From assembly GCF_000463075.2 (NCBI RefSeq), contig NZ_AVAQ01000052.1, positions 45,712 to 109,711 of the forward strand: a stretch of 64,000 bases of DNA, in the 5' to 3' direction. A program made the translations under genes and the position numbers. This DNA comes from Lactiplantibacillus plantarum EGD-AQ4 (lineage in GTDB: Bacteria > Bacillota > Bacilli > Lactobacillales > Lactobacillaceae). The notes beneath the pieces are model-generated. The model was given only the letters and a program-made list of their open reading frames with translations, searched no databases and was not told where the DNA came from. Every line of letters begins with the position of its first letter. Within the stretch, counting starts at the first letter, position 1. Of this stretch, positions 19,475 to 27,147 are shown one piece after another.

Positions 19475-21361
19475 TTAGCTGAGACTAATATTACCGGTAA
19501 ATTGACTATTATATAGGTCGGCGTAGAAGCCATTCTTCGCCATCAACTGTTCGTGATTCCCGGTTTCGACCACGGAACCATGGTTCATGACGATGATGTT
19601 GTCGGCATCTTGAATCGTTGACAAGCGGTGTGCGACCACGAAGCTCGTCCGATTCTTTAAGAGCCGTTCCATTGCGTGTTGGATATGAACTTCAGTCCGC
19701 GTATCGACCGAACTCGTCGCTTCATCCAAGATCAAAATTTCAGGGTCCGCCACAAATGCCCGGGCAATCGTTAATAACTGCCGTTGTCCTTGCGAAATGT
19801 TTGAGGCTTCTTCGTTCAGCACAGTTTGATAACCATCTGGTAATTTCCGAACAAAACTATCAACGTGCGCGGCTTTAGCAGCGGCATAAATCTCATCATC
19901 CGTCGCGTCTTCACGCCCATACTTCAAGTTGTCAAAAATCGTCCCAGTGAACAGCCATGTATCTTGGAGCACCATCGCGAAATGTGACCGCAAATCTTCA
20001 CGGTCTAAGTCGCGGGTATCCGTCCCATTCAACTTGATTGAACCGCCCTTAATATCATAGAAGCGTTCCAATAAGTTGATGATGGTCGTCTTACCGGCCC
20101 CAGTTGGCCCAACAATGGCGACTTGCTGACCACGTTTCACATCCAGATTATAATCTTTCATTAACAGATCGTTGTCGGTATAGCCGAATTGGACGTGTTG
20201 CAAGCTAATCAGGTTATCCGTATCCGTTTCAGCTGGCAAGTTCGACTTGGTCTGCTTCATTTCTTCTTCGTCTAAGACTTCGAAGACCCGTTCGGCAGAA
20301 GCGACCGTCGATTGAATCGTGTTCAATAAGTTGGCCATTTGTGAAATCGGTTGTGAGAACTGTTGCGTGTATTGAAGGAAGGCTTGGATGTTCCCTAATG
20401 AGACCTTCCCATTGGCAACGTCGATCCCACCAATAATGGCGACAAACACGTAGCCAATGTTGTTCAAAAACATCATCAACGGCATAATGATCCCAGAAAT
20501 AAATTGGGCTTTCCATGCAGATTGGTAGTAGTTTTCATTTTGAACTTCGAAGTCATCGATGGCATCTTGTTCCTTATTGAAACTCTTGATGACCACGTGA
20601 CCGGCATAGTTTTCTTCAACTTGGTTGTTCAGTAACCCCAAGCTCTTTTGTTGCGTGCCAAAGAATTTTTGTGACTTCGGTGCAATCACACCAACGACCA
20701 CAACACTCAGTGGAATCGTCACAAGCGCGATCAAGGTTAACTTCCAACTAATGGAAATCATCATCCACAGTGTCCCAATAAAGGTCACCGTACTGGTTAC
20801 CGCCTGCGTCAGGTTTTGTTGCAGGGTATTGGCGATGTTATCCATATCGTTGACAGCCCGACTCATGATATCCCCATTCGAATGGGTATCGTAGTATGAA
20901 ATCGGGACTTTTTGCATCTTCCCCTTAAACGAACGCCGTAATTTATAAACGGTCCGTTGTGAGATCCGGGTCATGATATATTGTTGGATAAAGTTGAACA
21001 GTGCTGAGGCTAAATACATGATAATGACGATCAGAATAATCTGCCCGATTTTTTCAAAGTTGATTGGATAGCCGGATTGGCTGATCCCAGCCTTCTGTTG
21101 CGCAGCACCCTTCATAATCCCTTTGTAGATTTCGGTGGTTGCTTTCCCTAAAATCTTAGGCGTCCGAATCTGGAAGATAACAGATGCAATGGCAAAAATC
21201 ATGACGACGGCTAAGCCGACCCACCGATCTGACATGTAGCGCATCAACCGAATCGCCGTTTTCCAAAAACTCTTAGGCTTTTCAACTAAGCCAGCGTGAC
21301 CACCAGGGCCATGTCCGCCAGCTGGACGTGCCGGTTTTGTACTGGTATTCTTCTCACTCAT
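19475..21361 (-). CDS. Heterodimeric ABC exporter, subunit with canonical ATPase site
   Basis: Fused membrane and ATPase half-transporter, 628 residues. After a Gly/His/Pro-rich N tail come six membrane helices (residues about 45-330), then the ATPase with Walker A GPTGAGKTT, signature ISQGQRQ and Walker B ILILDEATSSVD with the catalytic Glu. The partner upstream carries a degenerate site, as in the LmrCD/YfiBC type of multidrug exporters. Start and partner stop overlap by one base. Substrate unknown; multidrug or lipid-like compounds are typical for the family. Confidence 0.9.
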   Translation of the reverse strand: MSEKNTSTKPARPAGGHGPGGHAGLVEKPKSFWKTAIRLMRYMSDRWVGLAVVMIFAIASVIFQIRTPKILGKATTEIYKGIMKGAAQQKAGISQSGYPINFEKIGQIILIVIIMYLASALFNFIQQYIMTRISQRTVYKLRRSFKGKMQKVPISYYDTHSNGDIMSRAVNDMDNIANTLQQNLTQAVTSTVTFIGTLWMMISISWKLTLIALVTIPLSVVVVGVIAPKSQKFFGTQQKSLGLLNNQVEENYAGHVVIKSFNKEQDAIDDFEVQNENYYQSAWKAQFISGIIMPLMMFLNNIGYVFVAIIGGIDVANGKVSLGNIQAFLQYTQQFSQPISQMANLLNTIQSTVASAERVFEVLDEEEMKQTKSNLPAETDTDNLISLQHVQFGYTDNDLLMKDYNLDVKRGQQVAIVGPTGAGKTTIINLLERFYDIKGGSIKLNGTDTRDLDREDLRSHFAMVLQDTWLFTGTIFDNLKYGREDATDDEIYAAAKAAHVDSFVRKLPDGYQTVLNEEASNISQGQRQLLTIARAFVADPEILILDEATSSVDTRTEVHIQHAMERLLKNRTSFVVAHRLSTIQDADNIIVMNHGSVVETGNHEQLMAKNGFYADLYNSQFTGNISLS

Positions 21362-23091
21362 TACAGCTGATCCTCCTCTCGTAATTGTGACTTCATAATT
21401 TCTTGATAAACTTCATTATTAGCCTTCAATTCAGCATGCGTCCCCTTACCGACTAATTTGCCGTTATCGAGAACCAGAATCAAGTCAGCATCCGCCACCG
21501 TTGCGATTCGTTGCGCAACGATGACCACGACACTCTGTTGAATCTGCTTATCTTGCCGTAATTCGGCCCGCAGTTGGGCATCCGTCTTGAAGTCCAAGGC
21601 GGAGAACGAATCATCAAAGACGTAAGCTGAGGCATGTTTGACGAGCGCACGGGCAATCGCTAACCGTTGCCGTTGACCACCAGAGAAGTTACCCCCGCCC
21701 TGTTCAACGTGGGCATCAAGCCCGCCTTCTTCTTTGACGAAATCAGTCGAACGGGCAATTTCGAGTGCATGCCAGATTTCATCATCGGTGGCATGTTCAT
21801 TCCCGAACTGCATGTTTTCTCGAATCGTCCCCGTAAATAGCGTCGCTGTTTGGGGCACAAATGAGACTGCCTGGTGTAAATCAGCTAGTTTCAACTGACG
21901 GACATCCGTCCCATCGAGCTTGATCGACCCATTTTCGATATCATAGAACCGTGGAATCAGGTTGACTAAGGTCGTCTTCCCAGACCCAGTTCCCCCAATA
22001 ATCGCCACAGTTTGACCAGAGTGCGCCTTGAAATCAATATCGGCTAACGCCAACTGTTCCGCACTTTGATACCGGTAGTCGACATGGTCGAATTCCAACG
22101 TATGTTCCGTCGTTGCAGGCAAAGTCGTGGCTTTATCAGGATCAGTAATTTTAGGTTCAATATTTAAGACTTCTTGAATCCGGGAAGCTGAAGCAGCCGC
22201 CCGTGGAATGAAGGCGAACACCATCGCCAGCATCATGAAGCTCATCAGCACTTGCATGGCGTAAGTCATAAAGGCAATCATGTTCCCGACTTGCATGGTT
22301 TGGCTACTGATCAATTGACCAGCAAACCAGACGATTGCGACGTTGGTTGCACTCATGATCAAGGTCATGACAGGATAAGCCAAGGCAACGATCGTATTAA
22401 CTTTAATGGCATTCTGCGTGTAATCTTGGTTGGCATCTTCGAAACGATTCTGTTCGAATTTATCTTGACGAAAGGCCCGAATAACCCGGACTCCGGTCAA
22501 GCCTTCACGAAAGACCAAGTTAATGCGGTCGGTCTTAGTTTGCATCGCCCGGAAGAGTGGAATGGCAAACGCCATGATCAAACCAATAAAAATCAACAAG
22601 ACTGGAATCGACACCACGAAGATCCAAGTGAGTTCATGACTCTTGGTGTAGGCCAAGAAACTCGCCCCAACCAGCATGATTGGTGCCATGATCATCATCC
22701 GCAGTGCCATCATGGCAACGTTTTGGATTTGAACCACGTCGTTAGTCGTCCGCGTAATCAGTGAAGACGTCTCAACTTTATCAAATTCATCATTAGAAAA
22801 GTTGATGACCTTCTTATAAATATCTGACCGCAAGTTCTTCCCTAATTGTTGGGAAGACCGCGCCGCCAAGAAGACGTTTCCAAAGGCCGCCACGACAGAT
22901 AATAATGAAAATCCGATCATTTCAAATCCGATTTTCCAGATATAATCAATGTCACCAGTGGCAACCCCGTTGTTCACAATATTAGATGTCAAACTAGGTA
23001 GATTTAAGGTCGCAATAACTTGCACGATCATAAATAAAATCGCGCCAATCACCGCGGAATAAGAAATCCGACCCTTTGCTATTTTAAGCAT
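21361..23091 (-). CDS. Heterodimeric ABC exporter, subunit with degenerate ATPase site
   Basis: First gene of the pair, 576 residues: six membrane helices in the first 320 residues, then an ATPase with Walker A GGTGSGKTT, signature FSGGQRQRLAIARAL and Walker B AYVFDDSFSALD, where Asp replaces the catalytic Glu. Such Asp-for-Glu sites are known for one half of asymmetric heterodimeric exporters. A 17-bp palindrome lies just upstream (23112-23128) and could be a repressor site, as these exporters are often MarR-regulated. Confidence 0.9.
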   Translation of the reverse strand: MLKIAKGRISYSAVIGAILFMIVQVIATLNLPSLTSNIVNNGVATGDIDYIWKIGFEMIGFSLLSVVAAFGNVFLAARSSQQLGKNLRSDIYKKVINFSNDEFDKVETSSLITRTTNDVVQIQNVAMMALRMMIMAPIMLVGASFLAYTKSHELTWIFVVSIPVLLIFIGLIMAFAIPLFRAMQTKTDRINLVFREGLTGVRVIRAFRQDKFEQNRFEDANQDYTQNAIKVNTIVALAYPVMTLIMSATNVAIVWFAGQLISSQTMQVGNMIAFMTYAMQVLMSFMMLAMVFAFIPRAAASASRIQEVLNIEPKITDPDKATTLPATTEHTLEFDHVDYRYQSAEQLALADIDFKAHSGQTVAIIGGTGSGKTTLVNLIPRFYDIENGSIKLDGTDVRQLKLADLHQAVSFVPQTATLFTGTIRENMQFGNEHATDDEIWHALEIARSTDFVKEEGGLDAHVEQGGGNFSGGQRQRLAIARALVKHASAYVFDDSFSALDFKTDAQLRAELRQDKQIQQSVVVIVAQRIATVADADLILVLDNGKLVGKGTHAELKANNEVYQEIMKSQLREEDQL

Positions 23092-23111
23092 TTACACGCT
23101 CCCCTTCATTC

Positions 23112-23128
23112 ATTATTAAATTAATAAT
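23112..23128. promoter_or_regulatory. Palindrome upstream of the ABC exporter pair
   Basis: ATTATTAA-A-TTAATAAT, 8-bp arms around one base, 21 nt before the first exporter gene. AT-rich palindromes like this are common MarR/TetR operators, but no regulator gene is adjacent. Confidence 0.4.
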
Positions 23129-23265
23129 GCAGTATATTAATCTAACGAAAAACGGTCATCTTGTCAACCATCTTTACAAGTCTCACGCAAACTATTGTAA
23201 CGCACTGACCACTAATTGGCACCTAAAAGGTATTAAGAATTCTTTAAGGCCGGTCGTTACGCCTC

Positions 23266-23305
23266 AAAAAAAGCGCCTGCTAGCAACATGGCTAGTCAGA
23301 CGCTG
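23266..23305 (-). terminator. Terminator after the YxeA-like gene
   Basis: Minus strand: AGCGTCTGACTAGC pairs with GCTAGCAGGCGCT, followed by TTTTTTT. Confidence 0.88.
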
Positions 23306-23311
23306 GTCTAA

Positions 23312-23710
23312 TCATGATTTTAAGGCTTGTCGTGCGCGTTGTGGGACCGCACTCACCGTGACCGCTTGCCACGAATTCACATTTTGGCCCTTGGTGTCGA
23401 TTTTTAAATAGTGCCGCTGTTTTAGACGGTGGTCCGCGGTAAACGTTAACCACCGCCGCTTACCCTGACCGTCACTAGTCCGCAGACGATAGGTGTAGAC
23501 ATTCTCCCCCATCTGACCCAAGTGATGGTCGCTAGGCTGATTCGTCAGCCCGTAGACGGTCGTTTCAGCGACCAGCGGATTGACATTATCCAACGCCATC
23601 GCGAACTCATCGCCCCGATCCTTCGTCAAGGCTGGACTCAAGATACCGAGTCCAACACCGAACACCCCCACCAATGCAATTAAACCCAATAACCCCTTTT
23701 TCTTCATCAT
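23312..23710 (-). CDS. YxeA-like (DUF1093) exported small protein
   Basis: The 132-residue protein begins MMKKKGLLGLIALVGVFGVGLG, a signal sequence or membrane anchor, followed by a small beta-rich domain (VYGLTNQPSDHHLGQMGENVYTYRL ... LTFTADHRLKQRHYLKI) that fits the YxeA family of secreted Firmicute proteins. The molecular role of the family is unclear. A GGGGGAG site precedes the start. It is divergent from the deacetylase gene and has its own terminator. Confidence 0.7.
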   Translation of the reverse strand: MMKKKGLLGLIALVGVFGVGLGILSPALTKDRGDEFAMALDNVNPLVAETTVYGLTNQPSDHHLGQMGENVYTYRLRTSDGQGKRRWLTFTADHRLKQRHYLKIDTKGQNVNSWQAVTVSAVPQRARQALKS

Positions 23711-23943
23711 GCGACTCCCCCTCGTATTAATTAAGTTAAGTGCTAAGCTTAACGGAAGTCTGGCACGAAAGCGACGGCAATTAGGCTTTCTTAATCGCCT
23801 TAACGAATTAATAATGGGACTATGGCTTTCTTAATTATTAAGGAAGTTATTTTAACAATAGTACAGTTATTATCGCGCAACGGCCAGATATCGATTAAAA
23901 TGAGAATTAATATGATCAGTCATTACACTATGGGGGGAACAAC

Positions 23944-24805
23944 ATGACTATTCGGGGAATCAAAACGTTACTCAGTCTGGCACTCGGACTGGGCCTTTTA
24001 TCAGGCTGTCAGGCCGCTACGACCGCAACTAAGACCACTTAGCAGTCAATCCAGTCAGACATCACGAGTCACCACTAAACGCACGCAGAAGGCCACTCAG
24101 CACCATTCCACAGCTAATCCGTATCGCCACTGGCATACCGTCAAAGTCGTCCACTTACCAATTTTAATGTATCACAGCATTTCTAGCGGCAACCAGCTGC
24201 GCGTCCCAGCAAGCGAATTTCGCACCCAGATGACCTATCTGAAAAGCCACGGGTACCGCACGCTGACCGCCGATGAAGCCGTCTACGCGCTCAAAACACA
24301 TCGCGTTCCGCAGCAAAAAATCGTATGGATCACGCTTGATGATAGTTATAAGGACAATCTAACGGCAGCTTGGCCGATTTTAAAACAGACCAACCAACAC
24401 GCGACCATCAACTTCATTACCGGCTTTACTAATAAGAAGAATCATTTGACGCTTGCAGACGCCCAACGGATGAAAGCTTCGGGCGTCGTTGATTTTCAAA
24501 GCCACACCGTGCGCCATTTGGATCTTAACAACTTAACTTACCAAGTCCAACTGAGCGAACTCACTAGCTCCAAAAAGTGGCTGGATCAAAACTTGCATCA
24601 AAAGACGGCGGTCATCTGTTATCCAGCTGGCCGGGCGAACCAGCAGACAATCAGAGCGGATCAACAGGCCGGCTACCAGTACGCCCTCTCAACCGCGCCA
24701 GGAATCGCTACTAGCACGCAGTCACCATACAACTTAACTCGCCAGCGGGTCACACCTGGAATGTCGCTAACGGTCTTTGAAGGGCTGCTGACGGGGGCGA
24801 AGTAA
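23944..24805 (+). pseudogene. Lipoprotein polysaccharide deacetylase, broken by a +1 frameshift
   Basis: NodB/CE4-type deacetylase, expected to remove acetyl groups from a cell-surface glycan. ATG 23944 (GGGGGG ribosome site) opens a lipoprotein signal with lipobox LLSGC, which hits TAG at 24040-24042. One frame over, the sequence runs without a stop through SSQSSQTSRVTTKR, VVHLPILMYHSI, the metal/catalytic block VWITLDDSYKDN, the SHTVRHLDL motif and ICYPAGRAN to 24805. Removing one T at about 24039-24041 would fuse both parts into 286 residues (862 nt = 3 x 287 + 1). As read, only an unanchored fragment from an internal ATG (24167) could be made. Sequencing error is possible, though the site is not a long homopolymer. 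Confidence 0.85.
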
Positions 24806-24945
24806 AGCCAGTCTTTATTCAGTTGGTCGATTATTGGTGCTAATTTGGCAAATCAAATCCGGCTTGCGTGATCGTTGGACTGCTACAGTCCATGTTCACT
24901 CGTCACACTAACCGTTCGCTTGACGGAGAACCAGAAAATAGATGT

Positions 24946-24980
24946 AAAAAAATCCCAGCTAAGCAAGGCGCTAGCTGGGA
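24946..24980 (-). terminator. Terminator after tRNA-Gln
   Basis: Minus strand: TCCCAGCTAGC pairs with GCTTAGCTGGGA, then TTTTTTT. Confidence 0.88.
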
Positions 24981-24997
24981 TTATCCGTTTGATTCAA

Positions 24998-25070
24998 TTG
25001 GGTATACTGGGCTCGAACCAGTAAATTACGGATTCAGAGTCCGCTGCCTTACCAATTTGGCGAATACCCA
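24998..25070 (-). tRNA. tRNA-Gln (anticodon CUG)
   Basis: Minus strand: acceptor TGGGTAT pairs with ATACCCA, discriminator A; anticodon stem GCGGA/TCCGT around loop CTCTGAA gives anticodon CUG, reading CAG; T arm ACTGG-TTCGAGC-CCAGT. The U1-A72 pair is typical of tRNA-Gln. CCA is not encoded. Confidence 0.92.
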
Positions 25071-25204
25071 ATAACAACTATTTAATAGTAACTTTTCCAT
25101 CAAATACTGTCAAGACTTTGCTGAAATTTTATGCAGTTTTTTTGGATTTTTTCTTGTACTCGACCACGGTCATCAACTAAACTAGTCAACAGGAAGGTGA
25201 GGAC

Positions 25205-25411
25205 TTGTCAAAGACAGAACTTGATCGGCTATTTAATCATTTTCGCCAGCAACTGATCGTCTGGGCGGTGACTGCAATTGGTTTAGCCGTGATGCGTAAT
25301 TTTTTATTACCACAATTATTAACGTTTGTCTTCTGGTGCAGTGTGGCGTATTGCCTACTGCTTTTCATCGGTCTAGTCATCGTCACTATTTTTCGTTGGC
25401 GACGCTCATAA
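25205..25411 (+). CDS. Small membrane protein, 68 residues, unknown
   Basis: TTG 25205 follows a purine-rich AGGAAGGTGAGG ribosome site and opens a 68-residue protein with a charged N tail (SKTELDRLFNHFRQQ) and two hydrophobic helices (about 18-40 and 42-63), ending RWRRS. The arginine-rich end suggests an inside C terminus. It lies alone between two tRNA genes. No family recognised. Confidence 0.65.
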   Translation: MSKTELDRLFNHFRQQLIVWAVTAIGLAVMRNFLLPQLLTFVFWCSVAYCLLLFIGLVIVTIFRWRRS

Positions 25412-25459
25412 TTCATTTGACAAGTGCCTTATCATTCGGTAAGATAATAAATGAATTTG

Positions 25460-25532
25460 TGCCCGCTGGTCAAATTGGTTAAGACGTCGCCCTCTCAAGG
25501 CGGAGTTACGGGTTCGATCCCCGTGCGGGTGA
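25460..25532 (+). tRNA. tRNA-Glu (anticodon CUC)
   Basis: Anticodon stem TCGCC/GGCGG with loop CTCTCAA gives anticodon CUC, reading GAG; T arm ACGGG-TTCGATC-CCCGT; acceptor TGCCCGC with GCGGGTG, in which the first pair would be U-G, an unusual end pair. No encoded CCA. A terminator follows. Confidence 0.88.
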
Positions 25533-25556
25533 TAAGTCGACGTCGGATAAATAAAT

Positions 25557-25605
25557 AAAAGTAGGCTAAACGTTATGATATCAACGTTTAGCCTACTTTT
25601 ATTTT
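25557..25605 (+). terminator. Terminator after tRNA-Glu
   Basis: AAAAGTAGGCTAAACGTT pairs perfectly with AACGTTTAGCCTACTTTT. The stretch from 25606 to 25930 shows no gene. Confidence 0.92.
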
Positions 25606-25930
25606 GGCCTTGATCGGCAAAATTGGCTCATCTGAGCGCGACCCACCCAAATCAGCATCGTTGGCCAACCAAGATAACAGTTCCAACCATTTTACGATGA
25701 ATATCGAGCCACTCTGCGTTATGCGAATTGTTATTCAGCAGCCGTGAAAGTTAATGCGTGCCAGTTAATTGACCTACTGCTCGTCTTATTCCACTGGGTC
25801 TCAGCTAGCTGTTCTTGAACTTAAAAGCCAGCACATCTGAACCATGATTCAGCACAAATTAACCCCGCAATCCGCACCTGCAACATTCTCCACACTACAC
25901 CCAATTTTTCACTTTTCTGAAACAAAACGG

Positions 25931-25958
25931 TTTACGCACTCTGGTTGAGGTTTATAAT
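25931..25958 (+). promoter_or_regulatory. Promoter for the gene at 26031
   Basis: TTTACG (25931-25936) and TATAAT (25953-25958) with a 16-nt spacer. Confidence 0.6.
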
Positions 25959-26030
25959 AGAGGTGTAGACTGTCTGTTAAGCCTTGTAAATTAGGTTCCA
26001 TGTAAAGTCAATGCAAAGGAGATAACGATA

Positions 26031-26258
26031 TTGGTATACAAAGATGTTTTTGGTATCGATCACGATGATTGTCACATTGTTCAGACGCGGCACGAGTTCA
26101 ATCGGATCTTCATTATTGAAAATGAAGTCGGCTCTCGTTTTACTTGCATCAAGGACAACGCCCCACTAGAGAAGAAGATGTCCGGGCATTGGAAATATGC
26201 AAAGGCAAGCGACGCCCCGAAGAACTACGCCGTTCCTTATAAGGCTCAGAAAAACTAA
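26031..26258 (+). CDS. Small protein of unknown function, 75 residues
   Basis: TTG 26031 with AAAGGAG upstream opens a soluble 75-residue protein (VYKDVFGIDHDDCHIVQTRHEFNR...). It is charged, without signal or membrane segment, and ends with a Lys-rich tail. The promoter at 25931 and the spacing leave little doubt it is a gene. A small membrane-protein gene follows 24 nt downstream and is probably co-transcribed. No family recognised. Confidence 0.72.
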   Translation: MVYKDVFGIDHDDCHIVQTRHEFNRIFIIENEVGSRFTCIKDNAPLEKKMSGHWKYAKASDAPKNYAVPYKAQKN

Positions 26259-26281
26259 CAACCGGTGAAAAGAGGATTACG

Positions 26282-26554
26282 ATGCGGCGTTATCAACCGT
26301 TAACCAAACCAGATGGGCGGGTCCCCCACTCGACTAGTCACCATACCAACCCTTATTATGGGACACACGGTGCCGACTAGGTCAAAAATACGAATGCTTC
26401 CCTATTCAATGCGAAGCAAACCCACTCACTAGCCAAGCGTGAGACTGAACAACGCGTCAGTCAACGCGCTCGCCAACTGCTATGGCTAGTCCTGGCAATC
26501 ATTGCGATGATACTAGGTGGTTTTATCTTATTCTCGTTGGCAATTAATTTCTAA
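26282..26554 (+). pseudogene. Small membrane protein gene interrupted by an in-frame stop
   Basis: ATG 26282, with AAGAGGA upstream, starts MRRYQPLTKPDGRVPHS and meets TAG at 26378-26380. The same frame continues with VKNTNASLFNAKQTH, a Gln/Arg-rich stretch (KRETEQRVSQRARQ) and a hydrophobic helix (LLWLVLAIIAMILGGFILFS) to TAA 26552. Without the stop it would be a 90-residue single-pass protein. A C-to-T change from CAG would explain TAG. The downstream part has no obvious start of its own. Confidence 0.65.
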
Positions 26555-26562
26555 TCGTCACC

Positions 26563-26607
26563 AAAAAACGCAACTCAGCTTGTTTAATAAGCTGAATTGC
26601 GTTTTTT
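26563..26607. terminator. Bidirectional terminator
   Basis: AAAAAACGCAACTCAGCTT pairs with AAGCTGAATTGCGTTTTTT between converging genes. Confidence 0.9.
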
Positions 26608-26608
26608 A

Positions 26609-27094
26609 CTAGCCCTTGATTTCTTTTGTATCCACGAGAACCTTGCTGACCATTCGAAGCTCATCAGTTAATTCAGAGGTCCGAATACGGCCAAATTCAT
26701 CGAGGAAATTACCTAGGCGTTCTTCATTTACTTTTTCGATGGCACGAGCCATTTTCTCGCCCTTCTCGGTCAACGTTAAGTAGCGATACCGGCGATCATA
26801 AGGATCAATGTTAAGCACAATCAAATCATTGTTGATTAGATAGGTTAGCTTCCTTGAAATCGCGGAAGACGAAACGTGGCGGTCAGCGGCTAGCTCCTTC
26901 ACCGTAATCCGGTGGTCAGTGCTATGGTCAAGATAGTAGAGAATTAGAAACTGTTCAAAGGAAATATCGGCGTCCTTCACCATCGTTTGAATAATCTCCC
27001 GTAAGTGACTTTCTAGCCATGACATTCCCACTAAGACCTTTTCAAACAGTTCATCATCGTCATACTTGGCCTTCTTGGTATTAGTCTTCATCAT
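26609..27094 (-). CDS. MarR-family transcriptional regulator
   Basis: Winged-helix repressor-type protein of about 161 residues. The helix-turn-helix and wing are visible in ITVKELAADRHVSSSAISRKLTYLINNDLI followed by DPYDRRYRYLTLTEKGEKM, the DxRxxxLxLTxKG wing signature of the family. The frame is open to 27112; ATG 27094 or 27091 (MMKTNTKK) follows a weak GGGG site and is preferred. It is the last gene of the minus-strand surface-protein/peptide region, so it is a candidate regulator of that cluster; no experiment or clear operator links them. Confidence 0.85.
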   Translation of the reverse strand: MMKTNTKKAKYDDDELFEKVLVGMSWLESHLREIIQTMVKDADISFEQFLILYYLDHSTDHRITVKELAADRHVSSSAISRKLTYLINNDLIVLNIDPYDRRYRYLTLTEKGEKMARAIEKVNEERLGNFLDEFGRIRTSELTDELRMVSKVLVDTKEIKG

Positions 27095-27147
27095 TATTAA
27101 AACCCCATTCATGCGTCACGTTCAAGGTATCATCAACAACCCTGCAA

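Noticed and set aside
24998..25532. Prophage attachment site at the tRNA pair
   Set aside because: No integrase, duplicated tRNA end or phage genes are present here.
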